Assembly (NCBI GenBank): GCA_951799405.1
Contig: OX637342.1
Location: 4,278,001-4,342,000, forward strand
Direction of reading: 5' to 3'
Source: Agapetus fuscipes
Lineage: Eukaryota; Arthropoda; Insecta; Trichoptera; Glossosomatidae
DNA: 64,000 bases
In this document: piece by piece, positions 38,938 through 50,090 of the stretch
Layout: every line of letters starts with the position of its first letter
How positions within the stretch are numbered: position 1 is the first letter of the stretch
Notes under the pieces: generated by a model
The model's input: only the letters and a program-made list of their open reading frames with translations
The model's database searches: none
What the model was told of the DNA's origin: nothing
Position numbers and translations under genes: made by a program

Positions 38938-39273
38938 CAACGCAACGCAAACGCAACTAAGCTACACATATAGTGTAACTTCTTGCCGCGTTATCCCCGA
39001 AGGGGTCGCATGTGGCGAGTTGAACCTATTTATTTTTACAGGTAAGGGGGCCGGCCTTACGCCAACCACTTCAGTTGAAGTGGAGGTTTCCCAGCTCCCG
39101 AGAGTGCTGGTACTCATTTCTTGTGAAGGCTGAGTAAACCTTGCCGGTATTTTATTTACGGGTTTGAAATAAACACCGAAACGGGAAATCATTTCTGACA
39201 CCCTCGGTGGGATTCGAACCCGAGCTTTCGGCATGGAATGCAAGCACTCTACCACCTGAGCTATCGACCGGAC
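38938..39273 (-). repeat. SINE-1 copy
   Basis: Antisense, from the ACGCAACTAAGC end (38938) to the tRNA-like head GGTCGATAGCTCAGG at 39273. Body complete. Frames at 38807-39133 and 39255-38962 are SINE-derived. Confidence 0.8.
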
Positions 39274-39772
39274 TAATTATACATTTCTAAATATAAATTA
39301 ATTTAACATTAAAACATAGTACAAAATCCTCTCTTCATTATTAAAGCCCTTAATCTAAAAGTCCTCTTAAATAATTACGCGCCCACAGACTGCCCCCAGC
39401 ACATGAGCAAAATGTACTTCAATTAAGAAAGCTTTTAGTGTACCTGAAACATCTGTGTTCCATATAATAACACAACATTATATCCTCGATTTCAACACGA
39501 ATTGATGTAACACTTAACAAAGTGTCCTACAAAAATGAATCCTAACGTAATCAGCTATAAGAATTATTCTTGTGTTGTGTGTTATATTTCAATTTGACCG
39601 AAAACCTTTGAAGCAGTTATTTACTTTTAAAGTTGTCATTGTATACCAAGGAGCTTAAAATTTATACTCATGTGTGTGTTCCCTTTTCACAATGCAATTT
39701 TCTTTCCTTTCTCTTCAAAATAGTAGCATTGGCCTTTATTACCTACCCTAAAGTAGTAAAAAAGTGCGTGAA
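39274..39772. other. No recognised feature
   Basis: Nothing recognised. Confidence 0.35.
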
Positions 39773-40194
39773 CTGGAGGAAATGAAAGAAGTGTGTAAGA
39801 ACAGAAAGAAATTGCGGTGGATCTGTAATGTTGGCGGCTAGGGTTTATAAAATTGGAATTTGTTTTCTGTTTTAGTTTTGATGTCCATAGATATTATTAT
39901 TTATTGATTTATAAAATGTAATTTGTCGTGTTTGTTCCTTGACTTATAGGTTGATATGCAGCTGACTACCCATGCTGTAAAAATGGTTGACTTTGCCAAT
40001 GTCACCCCTATCTTAGGGAAGGAGGGAAAGAGTTGCAGGGTGTATGTCCATTTGAGATTTAGTTTTTATGTTGTAGGTTCACATGAGGTAGGTATGTGAA
40101 AGTGCGAACTTGTATGTGTCTGGTTGTGAAAATGCATGTAATGTGAATCTCCAATGTAACCTGTGAATGTAACATATCTTTGCAACCTAGATAA
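39773..40194 (+). mobile_element. LINE-A 3' end
   Basis: The last 22 codons (LEEMKEVCKNRKKL, then WICNVGG) end in TAG at 39839-39841, followed by an AT-rich spacer, then the tail from TTGACTTATAGGTTGATATG (about 39942) to the CTAGATAAGATTAG end. Confidence 0.75.
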
Positions 40195-40244
40195 GATTAG
40201 AACACATTTCGAATGCGTGAATACAAAAACAATAAATGGGTGAA

Positions 40245-40585
40245 AGGCAAATGCAAGTTGAAAGAGTATTTGAAAGTTAAGGCACAAAAGAATATGATGA
40301 GATGGTTTGGAGTTTGGACACGTAGAAAGAACGGATGATAAAAAACTTACAAAGTGTGTATACAGAGGAAACGTAGAAAAGAAAAGAGGAAAGGGAAGAC
40401 CGAGAGAAGTATGGCTGGATCAGATTGGTAAAATTGTGAAAGAATCTAATATACAAAGCGAATGTAAAAGAAGGAAATGTTTGAATGAATTAAAAGAGAA
40501 ATGCAAGGATAGGAAAAAATTGAAGCAAATCCGCAGAAGCTCTGGATACACCTAGTGGAATAGCGACAGAGTTACAGTTACATTT
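40245..40585 (+). mobile_element. LINE-B C-terminal fragment with (GTTACA)n tail
   Basis: Frame 40307-40555 reads EFGHVERTDDKKLTK, then KGRPREVWLDQIGKI and ends SSGYT then TAG. The preceding MRWF is offset by a frameshift near 40305. The tail GCGACAGAGTTACAGTTAC ends at about 40585. Compare the fuller copy at 42305. Confidence 0.7.
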
Positions 40586-41832
40586 TGAAAATTAAATCCC
40601 TCGCTAGAAGTGCTGTTCTATATTCTATACATTTTCAATTAACGCAGTCGAGGGGAATGTAGACGATATTTTACGTTCGCGATACAGATCTTTTTTAAGT
40701 GAACAATCTAGATAAGTACATAAGTAAAAAAAACAGTTTTGATCTCAACGATGCGCGATGTATTGAATACTGATACAAAATATATTTATATTTCTTGTAC
40801 AGTGAAATCAATATTATTTGAAGCCGCCTACATCTGAGATCTCGATTGCATGAAAGCCTTTTCAGAGTTGTAAGAAATAATAAAGGGTACTTTTGTTGCG
40901 CTGAAAATTTTAAGGCAAGAAATTACTTGAAAAACAAAAATAAACCTGAAATTTTACCTTCAGACATAAAAAAGCTACAAATTATATAATTTTATTATGC
41001 CTTAAGTGCTCATTGTAAAAATGATTAAGATTTTTATTACCCCGAGCAAAAAGGAAAATATATTAAAATTGATGAAAAGTTTTTTCGGCTGTTTTTCTTT
41101 GTTATTTCTCCTTCCCGCCAAAATATTTTTCGTTCGCAGGTGCCGAGGATTGCTGTGCAGTACTTAAGCAAAATAAAATCAACCTTAAAAAAAAAAACTG
41201 AATTATGCCATGTTCTTTCTGCAAGCGAAAACATATTTTCAGTATACATATTTTAAGAGTGTTTTTTCCTTGGTTTTGGGTGGAGTTTATATCACTCGGA
41301 CTTTCCTCTGTCAATACAATATCCATGTGCTTGGTCGACTAAGGTTTTTCCTGAATAATTTCTTGGAATTTCTTTTGCAGATGTATATTATGTTCGCAAT
41401 GTGTAAATACTGAACTACTGCGTAAGCATAAAAAAATGTATGAAAAATACAGCAGCAATTTTAGTGAGCGTTTAAGTTTTCATACATTTTCTCTGTCTGC
41501 AATGGTTGAGTTTTAACATTTTTTTGTACACTCAAATAACTGCTCAGTAAAAGGAAATATTCAGTTTGGACGATAGATGGAGGTTTGAAAATTTGCTTGG
41601 AAGGTTTTATTAAAAAACGTAAGGCTTTATATACCGGTGAATGGTAATTGAAAGTTACATATTTTATTTACGTTTTCTTACTATTGCTCCTTGGTTATAA
41701 TTCATTCAGAAGTTTTTCATACTTTCAGTTAGAAATAAGTTATGTATGGTTGTTAATGTGTGTTTTAAATTTGAATGGTTCATCAAAAAAAAGTATCATG
41801 ACTTTTAAACTGACAAAAAATGGTCAATGAAT
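40586..41832. other. No recognised feature
   Basis: AT-rich; several Phe- and Leu-rich frames without start context or splice sites. Nothing supported. Confidence 0.4.
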
Positions 41833-42100
41833 AGTCTGGTCGATAGCTCAGCTGGCAGAGAGCTTGCATTCCATGCCGAGAGCTTGGGCTTGAATCTCAC
41901 TGGGGGTGTCAGAAAGGATATCCCCGTTTCGATGTTTATTTCAAATCCAAAATAAAATGCCAGCGAAATTTACTCCGCGTGGTAGGCGTAAAGCCAGCCC
42001 CTTTCCAGTAAAAATAAATAAGTTCCACTTGCCACATGTCATTCCTTTGTGAAAAACGCGGCAAGAAGATACGCTATATGAGTAGGTTAGTAACGTTATT
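41833..42100 (+). repeat. SINE-1 copy, truncated body
   Basis: GGTCGATAGCTCAGCTGGCAG head with an intact A-box, CTTGAATCTCAC B-box variant, body with an internal deletion of about 60 bp, and the end GTAGGTTAGTAACG. Confidence 0.7.
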
Positions 42101-42304
42101 GTAGAAGGTTTGAAATATTGATCAGAATTTGTAAAAAAAACAACGGAGCATTTTTTTATGCCAAGGGTACATGATGCCTTAATCTGCGCTGTACATCTTG
42201 ATATTAACTTAAATCTACCGTGCGTGGTATTTGTATCATTTTTATTTTTTCAAACTTCTTCTTACAGTGCTTAAATCAGCTTTAAACACATTAAAGGGGT
42301 TTTT

Positions 42305-42738
42305 AGAGACAGTGAACGATAGCGAAATGAGTAAAGTATGTACGGTGGAAATGAAGCATTTGAGAAGCATGACAGGAAAAACTCTGAGGGATATAGAGCT
42401 AGGAATGAATGGGTAAAAAAAGAATGTAATTTGAAAGAGTATGTGAAAGTTAAGGTACAAAAGAATGTGATGAGATGGTTTGGGCATGTGGGAAGAATGA
42501 ATGATGATAGACTGACAAAGTATGTATGTATACAAAGAAAAGTATGGAGTGATAAGATTGAGGAGACTGTGAAAGAATGGGATATACAAAGTGAGCGTAA
42601 AAGAAGAAAATGCATGAAAAAGGTGATGGATATGAGTGAATTGAAAGAGGTATGTAAGGATAGGAAAAAATGGAGGCAGCTCTGCAGAGGCTCTAGCCAC
42701 CCCTAGCGGAATGGCGACAGAGTAACAGTTACAGTTAC
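42305..42738 (+). mobile_element. LINE-B C-terminal fragment, frameshifted
   Basis: The first frame reads SEMSKVCTVEMKHLRSMTGK. After a 2-nt shift near 42390 the frame 42338-42706 continues ARNEWVKKECNLKEYVKVKV, RWFGHVGRMNDDRLT and KKWRQLCRGSSHP, then TAG within CACCCCTAGCGG. Tail ACAGAGTAACAGTTACAGTTACAG. The GRGRP segment present in LINE-A and LINE-C is deleted here. Confidence 0.75.
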
Positions 42739-43429
42739 AGAGACGGGCTGTGCTTAAGCGCATTGGTAAATAGAACGACACTGACTACTTGTTTAAAAAT
42801 AAATATTTAAGTTTTAGTGCCGTTTATAACTATAGCACGACACGTGGAAAAATCTCATGAATTCACTGTGAGAAATTTCACGTAAATCTAAGGCAAAGCA
42901 CATTCTAGAAATTTGCATTTTTTCTGTTTATCCTTTTAACGATTTTATTATCTAATCTTAAACATTTCTGATATTGTGTGGAGATAGTCTTTGACTTCAA
43001 AGCATTCCCTACTGGCCCAAATACTTGAATGTTTCGCAAACTCCTTTACAAATTTCCATCAGATTTTAGGAGATATTCTGTGCATTCAATCTACCTGAAA
43101 AATCTTTTGACTGAAAAGCATTTTATTTGAAATCTTGCAATCTCTCTCTCTATACTTTTGGGTGTTTTTAGTTTTCTCAGATTTTACTTGAAAAAAGGTT
43201 TACAAAAATTAGATAGTTTGGAATTCTATAAAATATTTATATAAACTACTCGTCTTTCCAGGGCTTGTTTGGTTTATCTACCATTTGATTCAAAGATGAC
43301 CATTCAATGAAATTGTTTTATAAATCACGTATGGATCGGACGTGAGAGTATGGATTTATCAAATAAGCGTTATTGCAAAAAAATGGAATCGGCAGAGTGA
43401 GAAAATCTTCATGGAGATAACATAGTAAA
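42739..43429. other. No recognised feature
   Basis: Nothing recognised. Confidence 0.35.
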
Positions 43430-43487
43430 GACCCATCTGCGGAGGTACTGGCCACCCCTAGCGGAATAGCGGCTGGAGACAAAACAA
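43430..43487 (+). mobile_element. LINE-C 3' end only
   Basis: GGAGGTACTGGCCACCCCTA, GCGGAATAGCGGC, then AGACAAAACAAGAAA matches the 3' end at 13787-13850 in the opposite orientation. Confidence 0.6.
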
Positions 43488-43892
43488 GAAAATACTACCT
43501 TTTGAGCTATTGACTTCATTTACACTTCAAAACAACTTGCGAGTATGTTCTCTGTTTTTCCCATATGAATATTTTAACCTTGAAAACAAATAAAAACAAA
43601 GCTTCAGTAAACAAATAAAAAAATAAAAAATATGTTTTACACAAAATATGTATTGAAGAAGCATAACATCCCGATAGACAAATACTCTAAGTATAAAAGG
43701 TCACGTATAAACTGGACAATAGAGTTTTTTTTTTAAATATATGGAAACCAAAACGCTCACTAGAAGTGTGGATTTTATTTCCGTATATACTTTTAAAACG
43801 CTTTGGTTGAGTTTTCACGTAGGAGTCTTTCTCAATAAATAACTTTGGAAGCGAGAACGCGTAAAACGCCGGTGATTTGTGGGAAGGCAGGG

Positions 43893-43925
43893 TATAAATC
43901 GTGCTCTCAGACACTGCAGTCAGTC
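43893..43925 (+). promoter_or_regulatory. Core promoter candidate: TATA plus initiator
   Basis: TATAAAT at 43893-43899 and initiator TCAGTC at 43920-43925 (A+1 at 43922), so the TATA box starts 29 bp upstream of +1, the standard spacing. The surrounding 200 bp is noticeably GC-richer than the neighbourhood. Confidence 0.55.
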
Positions 43926-44085
43926 TAGTGGAAAAGTCGGCGTCACACTTAGCGAGAGCCGTGGAAAGTCTCGAGTGTGTACAGATCTTTTCCCGGTAGC
44001 CGTAATGGATCTCGCGTTCGAGAAAGTGCGGTACGATTTTCTCGTAAAATGGAAACTCGAAAACATTCATTTTGATTTAAAGTTA
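43922..44085 (+). CDS. Candidate first exon of an unidentified gene
   Basis: From the predicted start site, 83 nt of leader lead to ATG at 44005 (G at -3 and G at +4). Twenty-seven codons follow, MDLAFEKVRYDF...HFDLKL, ending at a strong donor GTAAGT (44086-44091) in phase 0. No signal peptide or known domain. No downstream exon was securely found; a segment near 51865 following CCGCAG is compatible in phase only. It could also be a promoter fragment carried by a repeat. Confidence 0.35.
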
Positions 44086-44251
44086 GTAAGTGTATTTTTC
44101 ACTTGTAAGTTAAGTAGGGGGTTTTCACTTTATTTTAAATTTACAAGTGAAGACTTACAATGTCAATTGTAACTCAGTCGATCTTTTTTTTTTCATTATT
44201 AGTTTGTTATTCAAAGTTGATAATTCATTTTATATTTTTGTTAGTTGACTA

Positions 44252-44462
44252 ATGGGGTATTATGAGGCTGACCACTAATCCTGTAAAAATGTTACAATTT
44301 GCCAAAGTCACCCCTGTTTCAGGGAAGCGCGGCCAAAACTGGACCACAACGTTTTATCAAAAATGTATGGAAACTAAATCCTCACCTATGGTTGTTGTGT
44401 AAGTGCAAATTTACATGTGTCTGTTTGTGAATATGCATCAAGTATTAATCTTAACTGTTCAC
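44252..44462 (+). repeat. LINE-A tail copy with short insertion
   Basis: ATGAGGCTGACCACTAATCC to CACCCCTGTTTCAGGGAAG, then an unrelated segment (about 44330-44402), then GTGCAAATTTACATGTGTC onward. Confidence 0.5.
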
Positions 44463-44467
44463 CTGAA

Positions 44468-44745
44468 ATGCAGGGTCTTTCAGTCATGCATGCTTCCAGT
44501 ACGCACCTATGACTTGGAACCAAAAAGGCTCACTCGGCATAGCGCCAACAGGCTGAGGAGGTGCCAAAGAGCCATTGAAAAGAGGATGCTGGGAATCAGT
44601 TTCAGAGACAGGGTTCTACTCCAGGGGATCCGTAGACTCACTGGTGTCACTGATGCCATGTAGCGAGTAGCTGGTCAGTGGTCACGTTGCAAGACAAGAC
44701 CATTACAGGTGGCCGAAAAAGATCGTCCAGTGGCAGCCTATTACA
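44468..44745 (+). mobile_element. LINE-E fragment
   Basis: The frame reads LPVRTYDLEPKRLT, then RRCQRAIEKRMLGISFRDRV, then IRRLTGVTDA and a stop where the family normally continues. The R-A-M-E-R-x-M-L-G-I-S-L-x-D-R-I pattern is widespread in metazoan LINE proteins. Pseudogene. Confidence 0.65.
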
Positions 44746-44879
44746 GATATTATACTTTTCTCAAGTTCACCATAAAAAAGGGCATTTGATCTTTTTTCCA
44801 TAAGCAATTCAGTCCCAAAATAAGTTGAAATGACAGGTGAGAAATTTATAATTAAGACTTGGCATTTCTCTCACGACTA

Positions 44880-45021
44880 CTTACTTACTTTACTTTCTTC
44901 GGCTCATAAGCCTTGAAGGCTCAGGGCCTCCCGCACCACAATCCTCCAGGACTCTCTGTCTTGTGCTGCTTCCCTCCATGGTCCCCTCACTCCCAGAACT
45001 TCGGCATCGGCTTCAACGTTC
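44880..45021 (-). mobile_element. LINE-F 3' end with target duplication
   Basis: On the minus strand the frame reads AAQDRESWRIVVREALSLQG then TGA..., followed by AAAGTAAAGTAAGTAAGTAG, a (TAAG)n tail. A perfect 14-bp duplication TTCTCTCACGACTA flanks it (44866-44879 and 45022-45035), typical of target-primed LINE insertion. Confidence 0.8.
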
Positions 45022-45035
45022 TTCTCTCACGACTA

Positions 45036-45864
45036 TTGTAACAATAATAATCACGTCTCGCTACTGAATGAAGTTTTCATCTAATTAATACTAAGTCAGT
45101 CTGTTCTTGCCTCGTTGGGTATTCGGTACCCCAAGATTAACTCAATCTTTTCGTTCACCAAAAAATAAATGTAAACATAAACGCCCATTGGAGAGACTGT
45201 TAAATATATAAGCATTGTTTAATAAACGCTATGGTTAAGTGAGAACGTAGAGTTGTATACTTGGATTTTCCGGGCAGACAACCGTGAAATGACGAGTTGA
45301 TCAGACAAGTGATAAAATGATCAGCAAGCGGAAATAGAAGTAGTAAAATACTGGAAAATTGAGACTTGTTAAGAGGATATAGTCCGCAAACAATCAACTC
45401 AAATCAACATGTTTATTTATCAACCTTTACCTATTTTATGATGTTGATAGATTGCATCCAAGTTGATTTAGTTTGTTAGGTATTTTTAAGTTTAAATTTT
45501 GAGTATTACTTTGTAAAAAACACAGTTTTTTTTCACAGTTTTTGAAACTTAAATTGTCTAAGCGCTTTCAGACTTTATTCGTCTGTCTTCAGAAGATTAC
45601 TGTGATTTTTAGGCAGCTTTAAGGCTACTCTTTGAACTTAAATCAAGTCTATTCCCCAGGTGATTCAAAGTTAGCTTATGTGACTTTAAGCTGGGAAAAA
45701 ACCTGGATGACTTTTATAGAATTATCTTGTTAATTTAGTATTAAATATTTCCTTTGAAATTGAAAAGAAAAGTACAAAAAATTGCAGCTTTCGATATATC
45801 CAGAGTTCATAGTAGTAGAGCCATGTTTATAAGAAGTTCAGGTAGATACAATTTTTGTTAGTAC
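45036..45864. other. No gene recognised; one hammerhead-like motif
   Basis: At 45560-45592 (minus) the order CTGAAGA, C, AGAC/GTCT stem, GAA, self-complementary AGCGCT, T is seen. It is a degenerate hammerhead-like module with weak stem I. Otherwise nothing. Confidence 0.35.
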
Positions 45865-46178
45865 TGTTACAAACTATGGATTCATTGTACGTGAGCCTAA
45901 GCACGCTGTTTGTGTATCGAACACTCTGGTATAGTGTGAAACAAAGCTCTAGTTTAATCCATTATGGAAGTATCTACCATGTTCTCGAACATGCAAGAAT
46001 CGTCTCTGCCGCACATATACATACGAGCAAAGATTCTGTGGGACAGACAGAATTGCTTATACCATTGTTACGCGAAGACTGTAAGTGGACTGAAGAGTGA
46101 ACAGTACATTGTAACCTATATTGTGAATAATAATTCTTGTGCAATTTAATTGAAAGAGCCTCAAGTCAAACCTGTACA
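45865..46178 (+). mobile_element. Solo LTR candidate, family S
   Basis: TGTTACAAAC to CCTGTACA, 314 bp, diverged relative of 33745-34084. Flanked by GTAC on the left and GCAC on the right. The plus-strand frames 45855-46149 lie within it and are not genes. Confidence 0.45.
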
Positions 46179-46179
46179 G

Positions 46180-46265
46180 CACAAATGCAGCATGTTTGTT
46201 TTTAAGCGTTAACTTACAAGTATCTGCTTAAGTATGCGCATGGATAGTGAACATTAAATATTTGT
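46180..46265 (+). repeat. LINE-A tail fragment
   Basis: AAATGCAGCATGTTTG, AGCGTTAACTTACAAGTATC and TGCTTAAGTATGCGCATGG; the 3' half only. Confidence 0.35.
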
Positions 46266-46962
46266 AAACCTCTTGAAAGGTAATGCTTTTTTATGCTAGC
46301 CATTTTTTTCTGGTGAAATATTAAGTTCTTGGGTGACCTCTGTATAAAAGCCATATTAAAAATCTCATCAATTCTACTGGCCAAGAAAAAGAGTCTTTTT
46401 TTATTTTAGAACTTTACGTGACTGATTTTTCCCTTTGGCTGGAAGAATAACTTTAAAGACGATTAAGATGAAAAATATTAATAATTTAATTTTTTGAAAA
46501 AAATGACTCATTCTTTTCCTTATTAATTATACGAAGATAAATTACGTCTAAAATTGCCTGAAAACGTTTTCAGTAATTTTCGAAAGTCTTTACGCTTATC
46601 GTAATCACAGAGAATGTTCGGGAAAACTTTTGGAAACTTCAGAAAGCTCTCTTTAAAAAAAACTTGATTTACAACAGAAACCCCCTTTAAGCCTTTTAAT
46701 TCCATTAAAAAACCCATTAAATTCCTTTGGGGCCGATATTATTATTTACATCAATTTCACCCTTTGAAAAATTGATGAAAACTCGACTTATGAAAACTCA
46801 ATCTAAGGATTAATACGGTTTTAGAATGAGACAATTTAAAATTTAGGATTGAAATTAATATTTTAATATTTTTTAGGGTTTGGTAGTTCACACAGTGAAA
46901 GTCCATTGTATAATTAATTAAATAATACACTGTTTTAATTCACTAAATTTAAAAAAAAAAAA
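46266..46962. other. No recognised feature
   Basis: The stretch 46880-46945 shares CACAGTGAAAGTCCATT and TGTTTTAATTCACTAA with the MITE at 47540 and is probably a broken relative. Confidence 0.35.
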
Positions 46963-46998
46963 GTCAAACGTTTTCGCCTAAAAAGGCATCATCAGGAC
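46963..46998 (-). ncRNA. Hammerhead-like module
   Basis: Minus strand: stem I GTC/GAC, core CTGATGA intact, one extra T, stem II GCCT/AGGC with a 4-nt T loop, GAA, self-complementary AACGTT, then T at the cleavage position. All three helices pair. Confidence 0.55.
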
Positions 46999-47539
46999 AA
47001 TGACAATTACAAATCAAAATTAAATTCACTTCTTCTTCATCTCCCTTCACATTAAATAGACAATATATTTAGGTATAACTGTAAATTCAAATTAATAAAG
47101 ATTTAAAAATATAAATGTTTAACCAAATTGTAAAATATATAATAAAATTGTAAATGTTAGGTTTAAATTTAAAGTCAAATTAATAAAACCAATATAAATG
47201 TTTAACTAATATGGCAAACCAAATAGTAAAATTGTACAATGTATAGTAAATTGTAAAATGTTTAAGTATAAATTTACAGTCAACTTAAATAAAATTCAAA
47301 TATAATTATCAACTAAAATTGTAAATTGTAAAAATAATTGTAAAGTTCATAATATAAATTGTCAAATGTATAAATTAACCCATAAAATGTATAACCCAAA
47401 TAACGAAAATATAATATAAATTGTTTAATGCATATATAAACTAAAAAGCATAATGACAATCAAAATTTCTTTAAATAAATTATTAAAGTTAATAATATTT
47501 TTTAGTGTTGATCTGTTAACACAGTGAAAGTCCATTTTT

Positions 47540-47877
47540 ATAAATATTTAAAAATATAAATGGTAAAACATTGTTTTAATTCACTAACATATTTTATTTT
47601 TATTGTATTCAAATTTTTAATTTCATTATACCTAACAATAATACATTTTTGAATCTTACATTTGTGTTTAAAAAAAAAAAAATTTTGTCTATGAATTTTG
47701 CTTTTGTTTTGGAAAAAAAGTTGTTTTGAAAATTGTTTTGAAAATTATTTTATAAAAATATATTTGTAACCATTCTGCTCTTGAAGATGCCTCATTAGGC
47801 GAAAATATTCGAGCATAAACAAATAAAATAAAGTGAATTAAAACAATGTTTTACCATTTATATTTTTAAATATTTAT
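47540..47877. mobile_element. MITE with 46-bp terminal inverted repeats
   Basis: ATAAATATTTAAAAATATAA ... at the left is matched in reverse at 47832-47877; both ends continue through GGTAAAACATTGTTTTAATT. 338 bp, AT-rich, no frame. Contains the hammerhead-like module at 47776-47815. Confidence 0.75.
47776..47815 (+). ncRNA. Hammerhead-like module, 5-bp stem I
   Basis: Stem I TGCTC/GAGCA (5 bp), core TTGAAGA (C3 changed to T), extra T, stem II GCCT/AGGC with CATT loop, GAA, self-complementary AATATT, then C. The AATATT in place of AACGTT keeps complementarity. The C3 change probably abolishes activity. Confidence 0.55.
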
Positions 47878-48099
47878 TAAAGTTAATTATTACTGTAACA
47901 ATGGAGAGACTAATATTTTAAAGTTAAATTGGTGTAATGAGTGGAAAAGATACTAAAATTATTCTGAAAGATTGACTTTGTACTAAAACAGACTTAATTT
48001 AACGTTTTGTCAAATTTTACGTGTTGAATTATATACAAAAAACATATTGCTATGTACAGCAGACGAAATGAATGCTTAAATACATTTTTACTAGTCGCG

Positions 48100-48215
48100 T
48101 TAAGTCGCTCGAATTGGCGTTATTGAAATAATGGCAAATTCGAACCACGCCTGCGCCGTGTCCTATCAATAATAATTTTGACCCTGATTCAACAGATGCT
48201 ATTGGCTAATAATTT
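48100..48215 (+). repeat. SINE-3 fragment
   Basis: GGCGTTATTGAAATAATGGC, AAATTCGAACCACGCC (B-box) and GATTCAACAGATGCTATTGG. Confidence 0.45.
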
Positions 48216-48218
48216 ATT

Positions 48219-48774
48219 AGTAATTGTTATGTTATTTTACTAAATAACATATAAAAGAGCAATCTCGAAGTGTGCAGTATGTTTTGTGGGCCGAACGGAG
48301 CCGAACGGTCACGAAAGCGGCCGAACTGTGCCGTGTGACCTAATGGGGCCGTCGGTTATCAGTTCCCGGCAAGATGTCAACCAATTCAGACGTCGCGTCG
48401 GCGACCAAGCACCAAGCGGTGCAAGAGGGGGCATTACAATGGAACTTCCTCCTCCCCATCTACTTGGATTTCCTGCCAGCAAGGCACCCGCCTTGTGGAT
48501 CAGAGGCATAGGAGACATAGTGCATAGGAGCGCCCACCCAGGGGCTCCAACGTGTGAAGGCGTCCGCCTCGTGAGCCACCGCTAGCCTGGGGCGCTGCCC
48601 CAGGCCATTCAGTTCGGAACTCCAGTCAACAGAGTAGGGAGTGTTTTAGTGACAAGTTCAGGTCGAGCCATTCCCTTATTTCACTTTTTCCCCCAAATTA
48701 GTAAAGTAAATAAACCCTTATTTGTTCATGTTAAACTTATCTTTTACTATAAAGCCTTCCCAAAATACAAGTAA
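48219..48774 (+). mobile_element. Possible solo LTR, GC-rich
   Basis: AGTAA occurs at 48219-48223 and 48770-48774 and could be a 5-bp target duplication around a 546-bp body ending ATACA. The body has TATAAAAG (48250-48257), a GC-rich stretch with a strong hairpin in GGGGCGCTGCCCC (about 48592-48604), and AATAAA near 48710. The upstream part would be unusually short for a U3. Alternatively it is a host promoter with a first exon ending at the donor GTAAGT (48832). The 99-codon plus-strand frame has no recognisable domain. Confidence 0.35.
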
Positions 48775-48969
48775 GCAACTCAAGGAAAGAACCCCACGCC
48801 CTGAGAGTGTTGCTGATGAGAGCTAGCCGGAGTAAGTATCCTGTAGGTACATCCTGGAGATACCTTTCAATCCATTAAACATAACATAATCCATTAAAAT
48901 ATTAAAAAACAATTGGAAACTGATAATGTTATAATATACCTGTTTCTGGCCAGGCTGGTGAATTGTATT

Positions 48970-49233
48970 CTAAATCTAATCTTAATCTAAGTCACAAAGA
49001 AATACATCATTTGAGATTCATATTAAATGCATTCCCACAAGCAGACACGCACAATTTTGCGCTAACACATGCCGCATGTGGACCTACAACAATATAAAAA
49101 TCCAATCTGAAATGAACATAAGCCCTGCAACTCTTGCCTACCCTCGCTGAAACAGAGGTGACATTGGCAAAGTGAACCATATTTTTACAGTATGGGTGGT
49201 CAGCCTCATACCAACCTATAAGTCAAGGAATAT
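48970..49233 (-). repeat. LINE-A tail copy, well preserved
   Basis: TCTAATCTTAATCTAAG to CCAACCTATAAGTCAAGG. Intact CACATGCCGCATGTG palindrome. Confidence 0.75.
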
Positions 49234-49851
49234 AACTATTCACAAATCTATTTAAAAAAAAGTAAAGACGGCTAAAACCTACTGTATAAATTTAATTTTG
49301 TTAAATGTTTCGAAATTTTCTTTCTTGCTTTATTATTTTATTTTAGCGTTTTAATAATTTTTTAAAGTTTGTACTCACAACAACAAAACATTAAGAAAGA
49401 TATAAAAAATACTTATAGACTTTGACATCAATGAATCTATTTTTAACTTAATTTTATATAACTAACGATCTAACTTTATTTTAGTTTGATTCAACATAAA
49501 CGACAACAAAGTTAAATGTTTTGATGCTTTTTTACAAGAAAACTAACTTCTCAATCCCCTGAGAGCCTTCAAACAGGGGAGAGAATACAGATCTTTCAGC
49601 ATCCGCGAACTAAATTATTTGTTTTATGATGAAGCCAGAAGGCAGATTATTTTCTTCGTGGAGCTTTCAAATAGAAATTTCCAGACCTGATGTTTTGAAT
49701 ATCAAACTGTTGGGAGACAATGCCCATGAATATTTATAGCAGTTCACATTTTGATACACAGTTTAAAACGGGATTTGGAAAAAACGGCAGTGGCGAAGTC
49801 TCCTTATTTCCGTGAGCCAACAAAATAACAAGTATTGCAAAATAATTAGGC
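49234..49851. other. No recognised feature
   Basis: Nothing recognised. Confidence 0.35.
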
Positions 49852-49899
49852 TGTACCTGATGGTGATCGTGATCGTGAGTGATCGAAAACGTTAGTATA
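49852..49899 (+). ncRNA. Hammerhead-like module, 5-bp stem I
   Basis: Stem I TGTAC/GTATA (5 bp including one G-T), core CTGATGG (A9 changed to G), extra T, stem II GATC/GATC with a longer loop, GAA, AACGTT, then A. Both helices differ in sequence from the other copies but still pair. Confidence 0.5.
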
Positions 49900-49939
49900 A
49901 TAATAAATTAAAAAGTTTTTTAATAGAATAAAGATTGTA

Positions 49940-50090
49940 AAGACATGTATACATACAAAATAAATCAAGCCTCACATGAACATACACTTTGCAAGTCCTG
50001 CCGCCATTCCCTGAAAACGGGGTGGCACTGAAAGAAGTGAACATGTTTTCACAGCAGGGGTCATCCTTATATCAATCTATAAGTCATGTC
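49940..50090 (-). repeat. LINE-A tail copy, 3' truncated
   Basis: CTCACATGAACATACACTTT, CCCTGAAAACGGGGTGGCAC and TCAATCTATAAGTCATG. Confidence 0.6.

Noticed and set aside
40586..41832. Several Phe- and Leu-rich frames as membrane proteins
   Set aside because: Composition follows the AT-rich base content; no starts, splice sites or conserved motifs.
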